64,000 nt of DNA from Stutzerimonas frequens (GTDB taxonomy: Bacteria > Pseudomonadota > Gammaproteobacteria > Pseudomonadales > Pseudomonadaceae): the NCBI RefSeq assembly GCF_024448335.1, contig NZ_JAMOHM010000018.1, positions 1 through 64,000 on the forward strand. The letters are read 5' to 3'. Position 1 is the stretch's first letter, and every line of letters starts with the position of its first letter. This document shows positions 32,215 through 39,892 of the stretch, piece by piece. The notes beneath the pieces are model-generated. The model was given only the letters and a program-made list of their open reading frames with translations. It ran no database searches and was not told the origin of the DNA. The position numbers and the translations under genes were made by a program.

Positions 32215-33042
32215 ATGATGGAGCTAATGGAAGAGACATTTCATATTCGAGAGCTGGAGATATCGATAACTTCACGTTGTACTCTAGCTTGCGCTCATTG
32301 TGGGTTCCTGGTTCCCAAACAGCCCTTGCCATCCATTGGTGAGCCTGTAGCTGAACTCGCCGAGACACTTGCAAACCTTTTCAAGGCGGGCGTCAGAGTT
32401 CAGAGCTTAGCTGTCCTAGGGGGAGAACCGACTATCGATGGGCGCTTGCTGGAGCGTGCATTGGCGAGATTTTCCGCAGTTGGCATTGCGGAGCACTTGG
32501 AGGTAGTCACCAATGGCCTGACGCCGCGCGGGCTGACCAAGACCTCGTTACAGCATATCGATCGCTTGAGCGTCAGTGTCTATGGCCTGGGCGGCACGAT
32601 TCTCGATCGTTATCGCACGTGGATTTCCCTTGTCGCACCCCATGTGGAACTTATTTTCCGGATGAATGACGAGGGCTGGGATCCCTGGAGCGATGAACGC
32701 GAAGTCTCAGATGAGCAAGCCCAAGCAATGTTTGATGATTGCTGGTATCGGCGCCACTGTGCCACGGTCGAGCGCGGCCGGCTTTTCATTTGCTCTCGAA
32801 TCGCAAAACTGTCAAGGGACGATGAGGGGCTGGCCATCACCGCTGGGACCACGCTTGATGATGTGCGTGCGTATATGAACCGGATACTGTTTTTGCCTGC
32901 GTGTGCAACCTGTACACCTATGATGGGGCTTGAGTTAGTTCCAGCCGGAGTACAGCCGGATGATCGTATTCCCCGATTAGAAGCGAGGGCTATCGACTGG
33001 TTGGATGCAGAGATTCGAAGTGCGGAAGCAAGAATCGTATGA
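32215..33042 (+). CDS. Radical SAM protein of unknown role
   Basis: About 275 residues. The 4Fe-4S motif CTLACAHC (Cys22, Cys26, Cys29) is followed by VLGGEPTIDG, the GGE SAM-binding motif. Additional cysteines in DCWYRRHC, LFICSR and PACATC suggest an auxiliary cluster. The stop codon overlaps the start of the P-loop gene (ATGA), so the two are translationally coupled. The substrate is unknown; peptide or nucleoside modification are both possible. Base composition is lower in GC than in the core genes, which fits transfer. Confidence 0.8.
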   Translation: MMELMEETFHIRELEISITSRCTLACAHCGFLVPKQPLPSIGEPVAELAETLANLFKAGVRVQSLAVLGGEPTIDGRLLERALARFSAVGIAEHLEVVTNGLTPRGLTKTSLQHIDRLSVSVYGLGGTILDRYRTWISLVAPHVELIFRMNDEGWDPWSDEREVSDEQAQAMFDDCWYRRHCATVERGRLFICSRIAKLSRDDEGLAITAGTTLDDVRAYMNRILFLPACATCTPMMGLELVPAGVQPDDRIPRLEARAIDWLDAEIRSAEARIV

Positions 33043-33551
33043 GCCAATACGCGGAGGTTATTTCCAAGAGAGTTGCGATCTGTGTTGGTGGTATTCCTGG
33101 GGCAGGCAAAACTACCCTGCTTCGCGCGCATGTGGAGCGTGAAATGCGGGACACGCAAGTAACGGGCTCATCCATCGTTAAAACGATTATTGCGCCATCA
33201 TCCGTACATGATCTTGACGGCTGGGCTCCTGAGCGGCGCCGCGCCGTGCGTGAACAGTCCATTCACGAGTTGCGCCGGATTCAAGAGAAATGTGCAGGGC
33301 GCCTGCTCGTTGACGGACATTTCACCCTTCGAAACAGAACTACTGGCGTGCTTGAGCCTATTTTCACACCTGAAGACAAGGCGTTTTTCAAAGCCCTTGT
33401 GCTAATACACCCCCAGCCTAAGTCGGTGCTAGGGCAAAGGTGGCGAACTGTGGATCGTCGGCAACCGCCACCTGGGCTACCACCTCAAGCTCAAGCGGCT
33501 GTTCGGCCAGGTCGAGCAGGTCGCGGCGACGCCGAAGTTCGTCATCCTTAA
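33039..33551 (+). pseudogene. P-loop kinase-like protein, 3' end lost and fused out of frame to an rlmG scar
   Basis: Walker A motif GGIPGAGKTT lies at residues 17-26, and the next 110 residues look like a small nucleotide or zeta-toxin-like kinase (LLVDGHFTLRNR). Native sequence appears to stop near 33,435. From there DNA matches the 3' end of rlmG in another reading frame, and the remaining 35 codons ([11 protein letters not shown]...) are low-complexity shadow. The protein is therefore probably truncated. Coupled to the upstream radical SAM gene by ATGA. Confidence 0.7.
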
Positions 33552-33567
33552 GGCGACCCGAAAATAA
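33442..33567 (+). pseudogene. rlmG: 3'-terminal fragment of rlmG (23S rRNA methyltransferase)
   Basis: In frame from 33442 the DNA encodes 41 residues including [26 protein letters not shown] and [11 protein letters not shown] followed by TAA, the conserved C-terminal end of RlmG/RsmC methyltransferases. The rest of the gene is missing: the frame has a TAG at 33430. This is a scar from insertion or deletion at an rlmG gene, not a functional gene. Confidence 0.8.
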
Positions 33568-33726
33568 ACTAACCAATTGTTCTATAAGAACAAATATTTA
33601 TCCTTGCAGCTCCCACACAACGCCAACACAGCTTGCAGTAACTCCCAACTCATTTTCATCTGCACAATCACTCCTTGCGCCCCGGACGACACCGTCCCGG
33701 CAGGTCGAAGCGCTCATCGAACGACG

Positions 33727-34638
33727 TCAGGCGCACCCACCGAATCTGAGACTGCACAACTTGCTCGCGATCTCCGGCCCCAAGGGGAAGGACTGGCGCC
33801 AAATACAGCCCAGCACCCTCTCCCCGGACAGGTTCTCGGGCAGCGGGATCAAAGTTAGATTTGGCGGCAACGGCATGCTTTTCACCCATCCGTGCGGCAG
33901 CAGTGCATGGCCATAGCCCTCACAGACGAGTGCAATGCGGTGCCCAACACTTAGGCCAAATGCCCGTGCCAGGCCGGAGGTCAGCAAAGGCTCCAAGCCT
34001 TGTGCGACTCCCGGCGGCACAAAGTCGTCCTCATTCAGCGGCAGCAGCCCGAGCCCGGAAGAAAAAACCGGCTCCAATTGAGGAATCTCTTGATCTGAAC
34101 GGGTAAGTAGCACAAAACCTTCGCGAAAGAGCTCGGCGTACCCTAGGCCATCGGGAATATCCTGTCCGGCCGTGACCAGAATGTCGATCTCGCGGTTGAG
34201 TAGCCGGCGTAGCAGCCCTTGATGCATACCGCAGACGATCTCCACCCGTGTCTGTGCCGAGTGTTCGCGGCACAGCATCAGGATTTGCAGTAAATCCAGC
34301 GGGGCCAGGGAGGAGATGACGCCCAACCGAAGCGCTTGGCCAAAAGGTGTTGCCGAGTCATCGCGCAGCGCCTCCAGACGGGTAATCCCCTCCAGAATTG
34401 CCGCTATTTCATCCAGCACCACTTGCCCGTAGACGGTGGGCGTGGTCTTGCTGCCTCGCTCGAAGATAGCCCCGCCTAGAACCTCCTCGACCTTCCTGAC
34501 CTGGTAAGACAGTCCGGAAGTGGAAATCTCCATCGTTTCGGCTGCCAGACGAAAGCTGCGTTGCTGAGCCACGGCCTCGACCAGCAGCAAATCACGGATA
34601 GATATTGATGCCAGGCGGTTCGAAATTACTTCACGCAT
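33727..34638 (-). CDS. LysR-family regulator of the C-P lyase-like cluster
   Basis: A 303-residue LysR protein. The N-terminal winged helix (LLLVEAVAQQRSFRLAAETMEISTSGLSYQVRKVEE in part) is followed by a co-inducer-binding domain (RLGVISSLAPLDLLQ...). It is transcribed away from the ThuA-like gene at 34,854, the usual geometry for a regulator and its target. Its own first six codons lie inside the 44-base element repeated at 36,240. The ligand is unknown. Confidence 0.88.
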   Translation of the reverse strand: MREVISNRLASISIRDLLLVEAVAQQRSFRLAAETMEISTSGLSYQVRKVEEVLGGAIFERGSKTTPTVYGQVVLDEIAAILEGITRLEALRDDSATPFGQALRLGVISSLAPLDLLQILMLCREHSAQTRVEIVCGMHQGLLRRLLNREIDILVTAGQDIPDGLGYAELFREGFVLLTRSDQEIPQLEPVFSSGLGLLPLNEDDFVPPGVAQGLEPLLTSGLARAFGLSVGHRIALVCEGYGHALLPHGWVKSMPLPPNLTLIPLPENLSGERVLGCIWRQSFPLGPEIASKLCSLRFGGCA

Positions 34639-34664
34639 CGTTTAACTCATTGAGTTTTACTTGA
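34621..34664. repeat. 44-base leader repeat, copy A (lysR start)
   Basis: This block matches 36240-36283 at 36 of 44 positions, including the first 15 bases without change (CGAAATTACTTCACG). It covers the first codons of the LysR gene and its upstream DNA, including the palindrome AACTCATTGAGTT (34644-34656). Confidence 0.85.
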
Positions 34665-34685
34665 CAAAGGCGAGCATTAGAATTC

Positions 34686-34706
34686 ATTTACTTCGTCTAA
34701 GTAAAT
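34686..34706. promoter_or_regulatory. Dyad in the lysR/ThuA-like divergent promoter
   Basis: ATTTACTT and AAGTAAAT form perfect 8-base arms around CGTCT. The spacing and A/T-rich arms suit a LysR-type operator. It adjoins the Fur-like site at 34709. Confidence 0.55.
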
Positions 34707-34708
34707 AC

Positions 34709-34727
34709 GATTTTCATTCTCATTATT
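34709..34727 (-). promoter_or_regulatory. Fur-box-like site upstream of the ThuA-like gene
   Basis: Read on the minus strand, AATAATGAGAATGAAAATC matches 14 of 19 positions of the classical Fur box GATAATGATAATCATTATC. It lies 127 bases upstream of the ThuA-like start and 71 bases from the lysR start. Confidence 0.55.
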
Positions 34728-34853
34728 AACAGAGAAGTGACGAAGCCGAAGACCAAGAGACGCACCACCGCTCCCGGCAAGAGGCGAGTCGGCTGCTTGT
34801 GCAAACACCAAGTGCCGGCCTGGAGCCGAGCCCCCCTCTAGCGGCGAGCGACC

Positions 34854-36173
34854 ATGCGCAACATTGCCCTGATACTCAACAGTGACCAACCTCGTAGCGG
34901 TGTGTTTGCCGACTACCCCCACGGCAACTCACTCGGCATTCCCATGTATGCCCTAGCCAGCACCGAGCTGTCGGCATTTTGCTGCATCGTCATCACCAAC
35001 TACGCCGATCAACGCGAACTGCTGCGCTGCAGGGTGCAGTTGCAGCGCTATCTGCAACAAGGCGGGAAATTGGTCTTCAACGGGCACGTGGTGTACCCCT
35101 TCCTGGATGAGCTGCAGCCCTACAAAGCTACGCACGAAACTGGCCTGGCGGGATTGCAGGTATACAACCTTAATGCTCACCCGATCTTCACCGACATCGA
35201 AAACAGTGAGCTGACCTATCGCAAGGGGGTTGCCGGCTTTTATGGCCGCGGCTTCAATCCACCGCCAGCCGGCGCACAGGTGCTTACCGAGTTGGGCAGC
35301 CAGGCCCGCCTGCCGCTGGACTGGCTCTACACATACCCTGGCGGCGGCCAATTGCTGGCGCATGCCGGCAACGACTTTCTGTCCTTCAGCAACGCACCTT
35401 CCGCGCACGGCATGCGTCAGGCGTTTTACGAATGGGCCGCCGCCACGCCAGTGCCCGGTGCAGGGGTTGCAACGAGCAAGGCGGCACGATACCTCGCCGA
35501 GCTGTTCCCGAAGGCGGACCCCACAACGAGCCTCGACAAAGCACACGCCGCACGCGTGTGCTTTGTCGAGGGGGGTACCTATTTCCACCACCGTACCCTG
35601 CACACACCCGAGTTCGCCCCTTACTTGCAGATGCACCGCCATGTGCTCGATCTAACCCCGGACGACTTCGCCGCCGCAGACACCCTGGTGTTCTGCTGTG
35701 ACACCCGCGGCGACCTGATCGCCCGCCATCGCAACGCCATTGCCCTGTTTCTGGAGCAAGGCAAGACCGTGGTAGCCATGGGTAACACCAACCCACAGCA
35801 GTGGCTGCCACAGGTTCGCTGGACCGACTGTCCACCCACCAACTTTTGGTGGTGGCTCACCCCCGGAGCGGACTCCGGCCTGCGCCTGGTATGGCCCGAG
35901 CACTCGCTGTTCAACTACATCAGCTTGACCGATGCCACTTGGCACCAGCACGGCTCGTTTGCCGTCCCCGAAGGGGCTCGCTCGCTTATCGACAAAGAAG
36001 GCTGCGGCTCCGTGCTTTACGAAGACAGCCACTCCACGCCCGGGCGCCTGATTGTTACCTCGCTGGATCCCTGCTACCACCACGGCAGCTACTTCATGCC
36101 GGCCACTACGCGCTTTCTGCGGGGCTTTTTGCCTTGGCTGCACGCACACACCCGAGCCGAGCTGCCGATCTAG
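34854..36173 (+). CDS. Tandem ThuA/GATase1-like protein of unknown function
   Basis: A 439-residue cytoplasmic protein without signal peptide. It seems to contain two related alpha/beta halves: residues 1-200 (CIVITNYADQRELLRCRVQL...GGKLVFNGHV) and 235-439 (TLVFCCDTRGDLIARHRNAI...GKTVVAMGNT), similar to the ThuA/class-I amidotransferase-like fold. No clear catalytic Cys-His pair was identified. A perfect 18-base inverted repeat lies in the linker between halves (35531-35571). It is first in the plus-strand cluster and may share LysR/Fur control with the transporter and phn genes. Function is not known. Confidence 0.65.
   Translation: MRNIALILNSDQPRSGVFADYPHGNSLGIPMYALASTELSAFCCIVITNYADQRELLRCRVQLQRYLQQGGKLVFNGHVVYPFLDELQPYKATHETGLAGLQVYNLNAHPIFTDIENSELTYRKGVAGFYGRGFNPPPAGAQVLTELGSQARLPLDWLYTYPGGGQLLAHAGNDFLSFSNAPSAHGMRQAFYEWAAATPVPGAGVATSKAARYLAELFPKADPTTSLDKAHAARVCFVEGGTYFHHRTLHTPEFAPYLQMHRHVLDLTPDDFAAADTLVFCCDTRGDLIARHRNAIALFLEQGKTVVAMGNTNPQQWLPQVRWTDCPPTNFWWWLTPGADSGLRLVWPEHSLFNYISLTDATWHQHGSFAVPEGARSLIDKEGCGSVLYEDSHSTPGRLIVTSLDPCYHHGSYFMPATTRFLRGFLPWLHAHTRAELPI
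35531..35571 (+). repeat. Perfect 18-base inverted repeat inside the ThuA-like gene
   Basis: CCTCGACAAAGCACACGC (35531-35548) and its exact reverse complement (35554-35571) are separated by CGCAC. The mRNA would form a very stable 18-bp hairpin inside the reading frame, around codons 226-240. Confidence 0.95.
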
Positions 36174-36239
36174 ATGTCTGTCCAACCTGCCACGCCAGGC
36201 GCTAGCGCCGCATTACCAATAAGCGGGCGCGTTGGCGTA

Positions 36240-36283
36240 CGAAATTACTTCACGAATAGTTCCAATCATTAAGTTTCTCTTGA
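36240..36283. repeat. 44-base leader repeat, copy B (upstream of the FecB-like gene)
   Basis: 36 of 44 bases match the block at 34621-34664. In this copy the bases equivalent to the LysR start codon are changed (CAT to AAT on the plus strand), so it no longer starts a gene. It now lies 90 bases upstream of the transporter operon and probably serves as a regulator site. Confidence 0.85.
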
Positions 36284-36307
36284 TTTTTAACGGGGATAGA
36301 ATTATAC

Positions 36308-36326
36308 GCAAATGATAATCAACAAG
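36308..36326 (+). promoter_or_regulatory. Fur-box-like site upstream of the transporter/C-P lyase operon
   Basis: GCAAATGATAATCAACAAG matches 13 of 19 positions of the Fur box, with an intact central ATGATAATC. It ends 47 bases before the FecB-like start codon. Confidence 0.6.
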
Positions 36327-36373
36327 ATTTGAGACCTGCACTTTCGGTCTCATATCAAGCAAAAGTGGCTCAC

Positions 36374-37477
36374 ATGGTGCACAGATATCTCACACTCAGT
36401 TTGGCCGGTTTGCTGGCCAGCGCGCTGCTCCAGGCCTCCGACGCACTCGCACAACCCCTTGTCTTCAGGGATGTAGTGGGCAATGAAATCGCGCTCAAGG
36501 CACAACCGCAGCGCATCGTGACGCTGCCCAACCCGGCTGCGGCAACCCTGATTGCCTTGGATGGCAGCGCCCGGCGCATCGTGGGCATGAACCAGACATC
36601 CAAACACGCCTTCGCAGACGGGATGATGGATGTCATGTTCCCCGAAGCCGCCACCATCACCAGCGACATCTTGGCCGAGAATGGCGGCTGGCTGCCCAAT
36701 GTCGAGGCCATCGCCGCCCTGAAGCCGGATCTGGTCATCCAATGGGGCCGGCGCGGCGACGATATCGTGGCCCCTCTGCGCAATGCTGGGCTGCCGGTTG
36801 CCTTGATGGTCGGCGGCGGCAACGGCGGCACGGAAGAGCTGGCGCGCGAGAACATGCGCATGGCTGCCGAGATTACCGGCCAGATACCCAAACTGGCGCA
36901 ACTGCTCGACTGGCGTGACCGAGTCATGGTGCAAATCGGCAGTACCCTGGCCAAGGCCGGTGAGGTGCAGATGCCGCGCATCCTGCACCTGCGCGCGGCC
37001 AACACTCACCTGACCGCCACTGGGCGCAACAGTTACCAGCACGGTTTTATCGAGCTGGTAGGCGCACAGAACGTGGCCGCCGAGCTGGGGGTGGAAAGCT
37101 CGGTCACCAGCGAACAGATCCTGGCCTGGCAGCCAGACATCATCCTGCTGTCTTCAGCCGATCCCGAGGCCCTGCCGCAAAGGGTGTACGACGACCCCAT
37201 TTTGTCGCACCTGTCGGCGGCGCAACACCAGCGTATCTACAAGACGCCGCAGGGCGGCTACATCTGGGACAGCGCCTCCCCGGAAAATCCGTTCACCTGG
37301 ATGTGGCTGGCCAATCTCGCCCACCCGGAGCTTTTTGCCTTCGACCTGCGTCAGGAGCTGCGTCAGGGGTTCAGGCTGCTCTACGATTTTGAGCTGTCGG
37401 ACGCCGATATCGACCGCATCCTGCGCCTGGACGTGAATGCCGGAGCGCGCGGCTACCAGGTGTTTTCATCGCCATGA
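36374..37477 (+). CDS. FecB/BtuF-type periplasmic substrate-binding protein
   Basis: About 367 residues with signal peptide MVHRYLTLSLAGLLASALLQASDALA, so probably soluble in the periplasm. The class III binding-protein fold is visible (RIVTLPNPAAATLIALDGSARRIVG; NVEAIAALKPDLVIQWG). Such proteins carry ferric siderophores, haem, cobalamin or other metal chelates. Its stop overlaps the permease start (ATGA). First gene of a ten-gene coupled operon ending with phnL. The ligand is unknown. Confidence 0.85.
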   Translation: MVHRYLTLSLAGLLASALLQASDALAQPLVFRDVVGNEIALKAQPQRIVTLPNPAAATLIALDGSARRIVGMNQTSKHAFADGMMDVMFPEAATITSDILAENGGWLPNVEAIAALKPDLVIQWGRRGDDIVAPLRNAGLPVALMVGGGNGGTEELARENMRMAAEITGQIPKLAQLLDWRDRVMVQIGSTLAKAGEVQMPRILHLRAANTHLTATGRNSYQHGFIELVGAQNVAAELGVESSVTSEQILAWQPDIILLSSADPEALPQRVYDDPILSHLSAAQHQRIYKTPQGGYIWDSASPENPFTWMWLANLAHPELFAFDLRQELRQGFRLLYDFELSDADIDRILRLDVNAGARGYQVFSSP

Positions 37478-38523
37478 GTGCATCGACCGATTTCCTCGTC
37501 CCACCCGCGCAACGGCTGATCCAGAACCTGCTGCGCACGTTGCACTGGCCGTTACTGGTAGGCCTTTTGCTATCAGCCGTGTTGCTGGGTCTGACCACCG
37601 GTCGTTACTCACTGACGACCGGGCAGATACTGCAGGTGCTCTGGGATGCCGCGCACGGCCTTGAAGACGGCAGCGTCGATACGCTGGTGGTACTGAACGT
37701 GCGCCTACCGCGCACTCTTCTGGCAGCCCTGACCGGTGCTGGGCTGGCCATCTGCGGCGTAGCCTTGCAGACCCTGTTTCGCAATCCGCTGGTTTCGCCC
37801 AAGGTGCTGGGCCTGTCGTCGGGCTCGGCGCTGGGCGGCACTCTGGCCATTCTGGCCGGGCTGAGTGGTCCGCTGCTGATGGGAGCGACCTTCCTGTCGG
37901 CCTTTGGCGCGCTGTTTCTAGTGGTGCTGATTGCCAATGTGGCTGGCCGTACGCTGGTCGCCATCGTGCTGGCAGGCATTGTCATCGATGCCTTGTTTGC
38001 CGCTGGGGTTTCGCTGGTGCAGTACGCAGCCGACCCCGAAAGCAGCCTGCCAGCCATCGTCTTCTGGCTCATGGGCAGTTTTGCCTCGGCCAGCTGGGAC
38101 AAGCTCCAGCAGGTCGCGCCGGTACTGCTGGTGAGCATTTTCCTGCTGCATCGTATGCGTTTCCGCATTGCCGTGCTGGCGATGGGCGACGACGAGGCGC
38201 GGTCCTTTGGTATCCGCGTTGGGCAGTCACGCATAGTGGTTTTCCTGCTGATTTCGCTGGTCATCGGCGCCTGCGTGACGGCCTCCGGCGTAGTGGGCTG
38301 GGTGGGGCTGGTCATTCCCCACATGGCGCGCCTGCTGGTGGGTGAGGACCAGATGCGCCTGTACCCGAGCACCGTGCTGCTGGGGGCGTCCTTCATGGTC
38401 TTTACCGACACCCTGGCACGCAGCCTGACCGCCTCGGAAATCCCCCTGGCCGTGCTGACCGCGCTGATCGGCGCCCCGGTATTCATCTATTTGCTCTGCA
38501 CACGCAAGCGCAGGGGGTTCTGA
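37474..38523 (+). CDS. FecCD-family ABC transporter permease
   Basis: A 349-residue inner-membrane protein of the FecCD/BtuC type with about ten membrane segments. RLPRTLLAALTGAGLAICGVALQ and the NPLVSPKVLGLSSGSALGG region are family signatures, and GVVGWVGLVIPHMARLLVG is the coupling-helix region. A single permease would act as a homodimer. Overlaps both neighbours by a few bases. Confidence 0.92.
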   Translation: MSASTDFLVPPAQRLIQNLLRTLHWPLLVGLLLSAVLLGLTTGRYSLTTGQILQVLWDAAHGLEDGSVDTLVVLNVRLPRTLLAALTGAGLAICGVALQTLFRNPLVSPKVLGLSSGSALGGTLAILAGLSGPLLMGATFLSAFGALFLVVLIANVAGRTLVAIVLAGIVIDALFAAGVSLVQYAADPESSLPAIVFWLMGSFASASWDKLQQVAPVLLVSIFLLHRMRFRIAVLAMGDDEARSFGIRVGQSRIVVFLLISLVIGACVTASGVVGWVGLVIPHMARLLVGEDQMRLYPSTVLLGASFMVFTDTLARSLTASEIPLAVLTALIGAPVFIYLLCTRKRRGF

Positions 38524-39377
38524 TGCACACCACAGACCACGGCATCCACGTGCGCATGTGCAAGGCCGAAGTGCGCTTTGGCCCACGCTGCATCTTTCGC
38601 GATCTCAGCTTTGCCGTACCCAGAGGCGAGACCATGGCCATTCTTGGCCCCAATGGGCGCGGCAAGACCACCCTGCTCAAGGCCTTGCTCGGCTCGCAGC
38701 GCCTGACCCAAGGCCGGCGCGAGGCACCCCGGCTGATCGGCTATGTGCCGCAGCACCACCATGGCGGCGAAAATCACCACTGCATCGATGTGGTGCTGAT
38801 GGCCCGAGCCGCGTTGCTGCCGATGTTCTCCGTACCCTCACGGCATGATCACGATCTAGCGCTGCGCGCGCTAGATCATGTCGGCGCGAGGCATCTGGCT
38901 CAGCAGTGTTTTGGCAGCCTCTCCGGCGGTGAGAGGCAGATCGTACTGCTGGCACGAGCCCTGGCAACCGGCGCAGAGCTGCTGGTGCTGGACGAACCGG
39001 CCGCGGCGCTGGACCTGGCCAACCAGGATCTGCTGTTGGGGGTGCTGTTCGAGCTGCGTCGCCAACGCAGCCATACCGTGATTTTCACCACCCACCATCC
39101 CCAGCACGCACTCTACCTGGCCGATAAGGCACTGCTGATGCACGAAGGTGACAACGTGCGCTTTGGCATGGCCAGCGAGCTGCTGAGCGAAAGCGAGCTC
39201 TCCCAGCTCTATGGCATGCCTTTGCGCCGCCTTCAGGTGCAAGCAGGCGAGTACCAGCAAAGTACCGTGTTCCCGCTGTTTGGCTTGCGCAAACAGAACT
39301 GCCAATGCCCTCACGAGATATCCCGGCGGGGGATTACCCCTGCTTCTTCCCCTGGAACCCAAAGGAGCTTCCAATGA
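38523..39377 (+). CDS. FecE-type ABC transporter ATP-binding protein
   Basis: A 284-residue ATPase with Walker A GPNGRGKTT, signature LSGGERQ and Walker B LLVLDEPAAALD. It powers the FecB/FecCD importer encoded just upstream. The C-terminal 30 residues (QNCQCPHEISRRGITPASS) are unusual and may be an extension. A 10-base inverted repeat lies at 38853-38877. Overlaps the FmdE-like gene by ATGA. Confidence 0.92.
   Translation: MHTTDHGIHVRMCKAEVRFGPRCIFRDLSFAVPRGETMAILGPNGRGKTTLLKALLGSQRLTQGRREAPRLIGYVPQHHHGGENHHCIDVVLMARAALLPMFSVPSRHDHDLALRALDHVGARHLAQQCFGSLSGGERQIVLLARALATGAELLVLDEPAAALDLANQDLLLGVLFELRRQRSHTVIFTTHHPQHALYLADKALLMHEGDNVRFGMASELLSESELSQLYGMPLRRLQVQAGEYQQSTVFPLFGLRKQNCQCPHEISRRGITPASSPGTQRSFQ
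38853..38877 (+). repeat. Perfect 10-base inverted repeat inside the ABC ATPase gene
   Basis: GATCTAGCGC (38853-38862) and its reverse complement (38868-38877) flank TGCGC. A second intragenic hairpin in the cluster, weaker than the one at 35531. Confidence 0.9.
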
Positions 39378-39892
39378 AACACGATGCTATTTCCTATCTG
39401 GAAAACGGCGAAGAGTTCACCGTCACCTGCGATGAGCTGCTCAAGTACCACGGACCGGGCTATCCGGGCGGCGTGGTGCATGGACTGAAGGTGATGCAAC
39501 GCGCCTGGCCACTGCTCGACGAGGGCCGCCTGCCTGAACGTCGCGAAGTACGCTGCGTGACCGCCTTTGGCGGCCCCGGCGGTCGCGATGCAATTGAGTT
39601 CGTCACCCGAGGCCTGACCGAAGGGCGCTATATCGTTGACAAAGCGCTGGGTGAAGGCGTGGAAGAATCTCCAGGCGGGCGCTACTACTTCCGCTTCGAA
39701 TACCGTGGCAAGGCAGTGGAAATCACCATTCGTCCGGGTCATGTGCGCCCCGAGTTCATCCAGTTGGCACGCAAGCAAGACCGCACTCCCGAGGAGGAAG
39801 CTGCACTGGTCAAGATGAAACTTGAGATGAGTGGCCGACTGATCAGGATGCCCAGCGAAGAGCTCTACGACGCCAAGGTTATTGCCGCATGA
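39374..39892 (+). CDS. FmdE-like protein between transporter and phnG
   Basis: A 172-residue soluble protein. KYHGPGYPGGVVHGLKVM and TAFGGPGGRDAIEFVTRGLTEG resemble the FmdE (PF02663) pattern of formylmethanofuran dehydrogenase subunit E-like proteins, which often bind metals and neighbour FecBCD-type importers. Here the cysteines expected in HxCPG and near GGRDAIE are absent, so any metal site must differ. Coupled by ATGA to both neighbours. It may handle the imported compound before C-P cleavage; this is inference. Confidence 0.6.
   Translation: MKHDAISYLENGEEFTVTCDELLKYHGPGYPGGVVHGLKVMQRAWPLLDEGRLPERREVRCVTAFGGPGGRDAIEFVTRGLTEGRYIVDKALGEGVEESPGGRYYFRFEYRGKAVEITIRPGHVRPEFIQLARKQDRTPEEEAALVKMKLEMSGRLIRMPSEELYDAKVIAA

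Noticed and set aside
34639-34853. Pho box in the C-P lyase cluster promoters
   Set aside because: No pair of CTGTCAT-like heptamers with 11-base spacing was found here or at 36174-36373.
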